Origin: Blastobasis lacticolella
Lineage: Eukaryota; Arthropoda; Insecta; Lepidoptera; Blastobasidae
Length of the DNA stretch: 64,000 bases
Assembly (NCBI GenBank): GCA_905147135.1
Contig: LR990043.1
Location: 9,211,057 to 9,275,056, forward strand
Direction: 5' to 3'
Below, one piece after another: positions 61,901 through 64,000 of the stretch (its first letter is position 1; each line of letters opens with the position of its first letter). The notes under the pieces are model-generated. The model saw only the letters and a program-made list of their open reading frames with translations. It did no database searches and was not told the origin of the DNA. A program made the translations under genes and the position numbers.

Positions 61901-63027
61901 GTTTAACCTTTCAAGTTGGGATTCTTCTACGTATACTTACAGTTAGTGTATCAAGCTTGTCCTGGGCACGCTCAGCGGCCGCCAGCCGTGTCCTGAACTC
62001 CGCAAGTTGTTTTTCAGCATTGTCTCGTTCTCTCATTGCTTGGGCAGCTTCTGCCTGAGCTGTACGTGCTACAGCTTGAGCAGCTGCAGCTTCCTCGCCT
62101 ACATTTCATAACAACGTGACAAGTGTTAGGAAAGCAACTAAAATAGTTGGGAAATGAATGACAGAAGTCATGTTTAATAATAGTTAAAGTAGGAAAGCAG
62201 ACCCTGGCAGAAGCCAGGATAAGCGTTGGGTCGATGACGATGATGTTTGGTGAAATAGTCTTCTGTTCTTGATCAGGGAGCACAATATGTTATCACACTT
62301 GTATTATTTACTTATTTTACAGTTTAAGATTTAGATAAAAAATTACTAGTAGTGCTAACTGAAAATTAAATCATGTTATCTCTAACCTTGAACTGATGCC
62401 AAACTCAACTTCAGTTCTTCTATTTTCTGCTCCCAATAGACATCCCTCTCTCTCAACTTGGCTTCGAGCTGTGCTGTGTACTGCTGCTGCAAGGCTGCCT
62501 GGTCCACTTGGCCACCCGTACGGTCCGACAAATACGATTCTAGTTGAGGGGATATTGACTGCAACAGAATGCCTCATTATTAATAAACAAGTTCAGGAAA
62601 TAGAGGGCAAATATTTAGAGGGATTCACTGTTAATTGTAAAAGACTTACATCAGAGGTGGTATCTCCCTGTCCACCGGAACTGGAAGGACTTGCAGTTGA
62701 CTGAAAGATAAAATTTTATCTTAAGAAACCCTCTCGCTCTCACGAGATTTTGGCTCGCCTTTGTTTCATGCTCTTTTTCCTTATTGTTTCATGATGGGAT
62801 GTTTGTACACAATAAAGAATGAAGATGAATAAAGACACAAACGCAGTCAGATAATGCTAATGGCTATATTAATTACTCCAATAGACATGTTGTGTAGAAA
62901 AATGACTTACCAAATCGTCTCTAAGCGTTATTCGGTTCAAGAAAGATCCACTGCGCCAACTATTGGTTAGTTTACTGATGTCGCTGCCAGTCTCTTCTTT
63001 TATCTTACTTTTTAAACTCGCGAACAT
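43795..63027 (-). CDS. GOLGA1: GRIP-domain golgin, golgin-97 (GOLGA1)-like, complete gene model, 13 coding exons
   Basis: Joined exons give 621 residues. It starts MFASLKSKIKEETGSDISKL, the short amphipathic start shared by golgin-97 and golgin-245. Next comes a Ser/Gly-rich segment (40-56), then long Glu/Lys/Gln-rich coiled coil. The C-terminus is a GRIP domain (about residues 560-608) with RYLKHVVLRFLTARELEA. Golgin-97 has YLKHVVLKF at the same place, whereas golgin-245 differs, so I prefer golgin-97. GRIP golgins are peripheral trans-Golgi tethers recruited by Arl1-GTP, and a conserved GRIP Tyr is present. All introns are GT-AG and phases agree at every junction. It is shorter than vertebrate golgin-97 (about 770 residues). 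A missed phase-0 exon is possible. Confidence 0.87.
44100..44660. mobile_element. Two adjacent copies of a LINE tail in golgin intron 12
   Basis: GACGATGCGGCCGATGATG, AACAGCCTATTCAxTCTA and GGCxTCTAGAxTATAATG occur at 44247-44320 and again at 44528-44610. The first is interrupted by the MITE at 44146-44234. Confidence 0.55.
44146..44234. mobile_element. Short CpG-rich MITE inserted in a LINE tail (intron 12)
   Basis: CTCTCGCGCGACAAAAAGCG CGACATAGGTATGGCTATCT is paralleled at 29033-29080. It interrupts the sequence ATCTCACC...TGGTGGTAAG, which is continuous in a second LINE-tail copy at 44510-44527. Confidence 0.6.
44889..45001 (-). CDS. GOLGA1: Golgin exon 12
   Basis: Phase 0 start after ATTACAG. 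Encodes KIKTLDNRISDMKKTLQREL then QSSKSDLSTAEEQDIS. The block DMKKTLQREL parallels ELRKTLQKEL that precedes the GRIP domain in golgin-97. Ends AGAAG|GTTTGT with two bases of Arg563. Confidence 0.9.
45330..45480 (-). mobile_element. LINE-tail family C fragment in intron 11
   Basis: CACATTAGTGGAGGGGTTGG TGATCGTAGTGTTACC and TGCATCCATAGGCGTGGCAG parallel the antisense tail of family C. Degenerate. Confidence 0.4.
45572..45727 (-). CDS. GOLGA1: Golgin exon 11
   Basis: The acceptor is CTCTGCAG. Encodes NQAECMLIKQNEEARNAEAA ELRRRIEELSERDGALNKKI to CDKNK, a coiled-coil heptad pattern. Phase 0 at both ends; the donor is AAG|GTGAGG. Confidence 0.93.
45912..46180 (-). mobile_element. RTE-type retrotransposon C-terminus in intron 10
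   Basis: The minus frame reads GKRSRGRLKKRWINIAESDV RANGLRREDAQDRAKWRKMS, then a short tail with GATGATGATGA. The R-G-R-x-K-x-R-W and A-x-D-R-x-x-W blocks are the C-terminus of RTE-type reverse transcriptases. The frame here is unusually intact. Confidence 0.75.
47175..47335. repeat. Dispersed repeat shared with 54385-54595
   Basis: GGCGACGCTTAAG, CATTCAGGCGTCACAAAATC GGTGTCACAA and ACCTAAGGTTAGTTATTGGT GTACTGCTTTTCTTG parallel 54385-54550. No coding capacity. Confidence 0.55.
47335..47640 (-). mobile_element. SINE/LINE-tail family D, reverse copy
   Basis: CCGCCTTATCTATTTCTGCC GCCAAGCAATG, TTCCGGTTTGAAGAATAAGG TAGCC and GGGCGACAGTTACCACTTAC CATCAGGTGGG; copies at 52900-53165 and 60985-61235. 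Confidence 0.65.
47674..47830 (-). CDS. GOLGA1: Golgin exon 10
   Basis: The acceptor is TCTGTCCAG. The first G completes Lys421, then ERREKDEALLRNAHIAQTME to KIEELEALIAQHRE. Coiled coil. Phase 0 end with donor GAG|GTAAAG. Confidence 0.92.
47975..48150 (-). mobile_element. LINE-tail family C, reverse copy in intron 9
   Basis: TCATCATCAGCAACAGCCCG TAATAGTGCACTG, AATCTCCACGCTGGGCAGCC GGGTTAGAGATC and GGTGTAGATTCTACTTTGAC GGACAACGCA. Confidence 0.55.
48800..48905 (-). mobile_element. RTE-type LINE tail, reverse copy
   Basis: CATCAGCCGAAAGACGCCCA CTGCTGGGCCATAGCC and GCCGGCCCTGTGCCTTCCGC ATTCAGCTGGTACCTGCG are the antisense of 29530-29620. Confidence 0.7.
49194..49417 (-). CDS. GOLGA1: Golgin exon 9
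   Basis: The acceptor is AATTGCAG. Encodes ESTMEFEERIAALVEENKEL, ENERTLVKILREKLEKS and VTDIQHDCVDLQRKYD. Two donors 4 bases apart are possible: GACAA|GTTGGT (49193) and AAGTTG|GTATAT (49189). Only the first fits the phase of exon 10, so I chose it. Confidence 0.88.
51806..51915. mobile_element. MITE related to 4384-4500
   Basis: ATTGGCAACGGTCGTACGAC, TTGTGAGGTCTCCTATGGGA and GCCAATTAGGACAGCGCC parallel the first copy. The left terminus is shortened. Confidence 0.6.
52454..52612. mobile_element. MITE with GGGGCTATTGGC ends, copy 2
   Basis: GGGGCTATTGGCTAACTCAG TTGG at left and its inverted form CACTGAGATAGCCAATAGCC CC at right; inner TGAATTTGACAT / ATGTCAAATTCA. Related copy at 32448-32597. 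Confidence 0.7.
52793..52870 (-). CDS. GOLGA1: Golgin exon 8
   Basis: The acceptor is TGATACAG. A 78-base phase-0 exon encoding VVRLNAEVHTLAMEVKSLRG AAAHAA; the donor is GCC|GTGAGT. Symmetric, so it could be skipped without a frameshift. Confidence 0.88.
52900..53165 (+). mobile_element. SINE/LINE-tail family D, + copy
   Basis: AAACGAGCAGATAGACTTGA TGGTAAGCGGTAACTGTCCC, CCTTCAAACCGGAACACAAT GCAGC and AAATAGATAAGCCGGTGGTA. Confidence 0.65.
53165..54672. other. Rest of golgin intron 7
   Basis: Contains a CGCGACTTCG-class relative in reverse around 53735-53935 and the dispersed repeat at 54385-54595. No exon was seen. Confidence 0.45.
54673..54819 (-). CDS. GOLGA1: Golgin exon 7
   Basis: The acceptor is GTGCTAG, with a purine-rich and therefore weak upstream tract. 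Encodes VSRLSRQAGEEGAERRRAEA, DKAELRDKMLNLTADLEKTR and QNLANSEAK in phase 0; donor AAG|GTATGT. Strong coiled-coil and very GC-rich. Confidence 0.9.
54820..55205. repeat. 193-bp tandem duplication starting at the exon 7 acceptor
   Basis: CTAGCACACGCTAATCTGTC ACGA at 54820 recurs as CTAGCATACCCTAATCTGTC ACGA at 55013. Both units continue with CTTCTATCGGGCCTTTCTAT and AAGCAAGCGGGCC, CTGATGGAAAGTGGTGGCCG and ACGCCTAAGGAACAGC. The LINE tail is therefore part of the repeated unit. Confidence 0.85.
55424..55720. repeat. Direct tandem duplication, about 155-bp period
   Basis: AACTGTCAAAGCGATGATAA AG, CATGACAGTGATGAAGTGCC TATAGAAACTTG and AAGATGAAGCAATAACACA in the first unit recur at about 55582-55712. 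Confidence 0.75.
56778..57129. mobile_element. Composite MITE: outer 352-bp element enclosing an inner MITE
   Basis: The outer ends GATCCGAAATCAACTAGATG GCGCTTA and TAGTGCCATCTAGTTAATAT TCGGATC are inverted. Inside (about 56894-57055) lies CCAGATGGCGCTAGTGAGGT...ACCTCACGTCGCAGTAGCGC, a second inverted pair, found without the outer ends at 58098-58256. Confidence 0.7.
57555..57706 (-). CDS. GOLGA1: Golgin exon 6
   Basis: The acceptor is TACCCGCAG and completes a split codon from exon 5. Encodes DKRELQPTGCAQYDQVCRER, AVLARQLQEAKMALADVKTS and WSGQIASLETQ; donor CAG|GTGACT, phase 0. Confidence 0.9.
57777..58050 (-). mobile_element. LINE-tail family C, full insertion with 15-bp target duplication
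   Basis: CATCTAGTGGCAATT stands at 57762-57776 and again at 58051-58065. The element between is 274 bp, antisense, ending in a (GAT)n-type tail, and contains TTAGG repeats at 57841-57853. It lies about 70 bases upstream of the exon 6 acceptor in gene orientation. Confidence 0.85.
58098..58256. mobile_element. MITE, inner-element type, second copy
   Basis: TCAGATGGCGCTAGTGAAGC, GTCTATTGTCAAAATACTGC CATGCTA and CAGACCTCACGTCGCAGTAG CGCCATCTCG match 56894-57055. Confidence 0.7.
58405..58650 (+). mobile_element. RTE-type retrotransposon C-terminus, + copy in intron 5
   Basis: CTCCACTGGATTGCTCACGT GCTGCG and GATCCCGCGGAAGACTCAAG AAGC, then CAGATGATGATGATGA. Frame-broken relative of 45912-46180. 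Confidence 0.6.
59122..59284 (-). CDS. GOLGA1: Golgin exon 5
   Basis: The acceptor is CATTCAG. Encodes EEMEHSRREWSRERASAEAA, RGEAEARVKDLEDALAVLRA and a proline/histidine break PPDQPHHHMHDD. The donor GATG|GTGAGA leaves one base of Gly221. Confidence 0.9.
59312..59570 (-). mobile_element. LINE-tail family C, reverse copy
   Basis: CCATAATCTCCACGCTTGGC AAGCGGGTTGGAGATCGCAG, GCCTTGTACGACACCCACGA GTG and CTACTCTGCCGGAGACCATA CGG. Confidence 0.7.
59690..59905 (-). mobile_element. LINE-tail family C, reverse, more diverged copy
   Basis: CAGTCCGCTGCTGGACTTGT, GGCGTGTTGAAGATCGCAGT GTTTTAA and GGTGCAATCTTTTATTAGGC GACACCATACGGCC. Confidence 0.6.
60042..60254. repeat. Direct repeat pair, 148-bp period
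   Basis: GCAGATAGTTxxTxAAATT, GATACCTACTAGAAGTCAGA CTCATTAAG and AATTGGTA occur at 60042-60106 and 60190-60254. Confidence 0.75.
60985..61340 (+). mobile_element. SINE/LINE-tail family D, + copy, followed by a family C trace
   Basis: AAACGAGCAGACAGCCCACC TGATGGTAAGTGGTAACTGT, CTATCCTTCAAACCGGAACA CAACAG and AAATAGATAAGGGTA, then CCAGCAGTGGACTATTATGG. Confidence 0.6.
61941..62098 (-). CDS. GOLGA1: Golgin exon 4
   Basis: The acceptor is GAAATGTAG. Completes Gly114, then EEAAAAQAVARTAQAEAAQA, MRERDNAEKQLAEFRTRLAA and AERAQDKLDTLT. Phase 0 end; donor ACT|GTAAGT. Confidence 0.92.
62387..62558 (-). CDS. GOLGA1: Golgin exon 3
   Basis: The acceptor is CTGTTGCAG. Encodes SISPQLESYLSDRTGGQVDQ AALQQQYTAQLEAKLRERDV and EQKIEELKLSLASVQ. 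This is where coiled-coil character begins. The donor CAAG|GTTAGA leaves one base of Gly114. Confidence 0.92.
62650..62700 (-). CDS. GOLGA1: Golgin exon 2
   Basis: The acceptor is TCTTTCAG. A 51-base phase-0 microexon encoding STASPSSSGGQGDTTSD, a flexible Ser/Gly linker. The donor is GAT|GTAAGT. Being symmetric, it could be alternatively spliced. Confidence 0.85.
62911..63027 (-). CDS. GOLGA1: Golgin exon 1 (start)
   Basis: ATG at 63027-63025. Encodes MFASLKSKIKEETGSDISKL TNSWRSGSFLNRITLRDDL (39 residues), the short amphipathic N-terminus typical of GRIP golgins. The donor TTG|GTAAGT is phase 0. Confidence 0.93.
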
Positions 63028-64000
63028 GATAGCTAGCGAGCTTCGCTACTGTGGAATAAACCACCTATATTAGTTACACAGGAAGCGCCCAAATATGCAA
63101 ATTGTGGCGATAACAACACTTTACCAGTCTAAAGCCGAATGTAGTCAATGAAAATGACTGTAAACGTAGGAAAACACACTTATTCACCACTGCAACTTTT
63201 AATAAATCTACGCCGTTCAGAAAACATGTTTCCACAAAATCACAAGAAGAACACCAAAAGAAAAACTTCAGCTGGACTGAAGAAAGAAAAGAAAATGTTG
63301 GGGGGGTCAGTGCTTGGTAAAGAAATATTTCATTTCATTGCGTGTGAGGATTAAATATTGTACGTACGCTACAAAGAGTATAGAAACACTATCAAACGAA
63401 CAGTACAAACGAAGACAAGACACAAAACTCTGACCGACATTGACATTACGCAAAATTGACAGCAAAGCAAGGGAGATAGCATATTACGGAACACCTTCAG
63501 AATGACAAGGACGAAAAGAAAACAAAGTCATTTCGCCGAATGCGTGCTGTCAAATGGAAATTTCAATGCAATATCAAAACGCTTCGTTTTGTCAGATTTG
63601 GGAAATTCCCGTTATATTCGGGAATCTTTTTCCAGAAATATGTGGCCCAATACTTGTTCAAAGAAAGCTAGTAAAAACAAATGGACTCATTCAAAAAGTA
63701 CCTGAGTATAAAATTATTATAACTGAAAGTTAACACGTTCACTGCGCATGGCCCATTGAAGGCGCATTTTGAGAAACTTACTTATCGTACGTGGATGCCC
63801 CGTCAATGGGTCATGAGCCCCTGACAACTTTAAAGGCTTGCAATCTTAAATACGTGAGGATTTATCTACTTTTATTTGCTTACACGTGTGATCAATGAAC
63901 TTAAAAAAGGTTAGATGAAAACCGGGTTGACCTTTAATTAAGGGTTGCCAGTATCGGACAATCACAAGTGGGTAAAAATAAAACAATACCTAATATGTTA
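63028..64000 (-). promoter_or_regulatory. Golgin 5' UTR and upstream flank
   Basis: On the minus strand an acceptor-like TTATTCCACAG ends about 21 bases before the ATG (exon edge near 63048), suggesting an intron in the 5' UTR. The transcription start is not identified. The rest is AT-rich, with no exon seen on either strand; a short imperfect inverted pair (TGGCCCATTG / CAATGGGTCA) lies at 63749-63813. Confidence 0.4.

Noticed and set aside
63148..63705. Small ORFs upstream of the golgin start
   Set aside because: Lys/Asn-rich, no homology recognised, no promoter or splice support.

Overview
The window looks like nuclear DNA of a moth or butterfly (Lepidoptera). Introns are AT-rich and crowded with tRNA-derived SINEs, RTE/jockey-type LINE tails and short inverted-repeat transposons (MITEs) of kinds common in lepidopteran genomes. 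Exons are short, GC-rich at third codon positions, and bounded by GT-AG introns. No bacterial, CRISPR or phage feature is present. All calls come from reading the sequence; no database search was run.

Layout. (1) 1-670: end of an intron and the last coding exon of a fatty-acid transport protein (FATP/SLC27) gene on the + strand, the tail of a gene lying mostly left of the window. (2) 671-5850: its 3' flank and an intergenic region full of MITEs, a SINE fragment and a jockey-type LINE relic. (3) 6112-35149: a complete second FATP gene on the + strand, 12 coding exons, 643 predicted residues, first intron about 16 kb, with a GC-rich promoter/5' UTR before it and a polyA signal near 35503. (4) 35530-43794: intergenic region between convergent genes, made largely of transposon-derived inverted repeats. 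(5) 43795-63027: a complete golgin on the - strand, 13 coding exons, 621 predicted residues, with a golgin-type N-terminus, coiled coil and C-terminal GRIP domain, best matching golgin-97 (GOLGA1). (6) 63028-64000: 5' flank of the golgin gene.

The two FATP genes are tandem paralogues in the same orientation. Their products activate or import long-chain fatty acids at membranes. The golgin tethers vesicles at the trans-Golgi network. Nothing in the sequence links the golgin functionally to the FATPs; it is a convergent neighbour.

The most unusual structures are at splice sites. Upstream of FATP exon 11 the polypyrimidine tract, acceptor and first codons of the exon are repeated in tandem (three decoy copies plus the real one, with a SINE inserted after the first copy). 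In the golgin, the sequence beside the exon 7 acceptor is also tandemly duplicated (193 bp period). Five FATP acceptors have transposon 3' tails within about 25-65 nt upstream. Several nested transposon insertions have a matching uninterrupted copy elsewhere in the window. I saw no wholly new multi-gene system.
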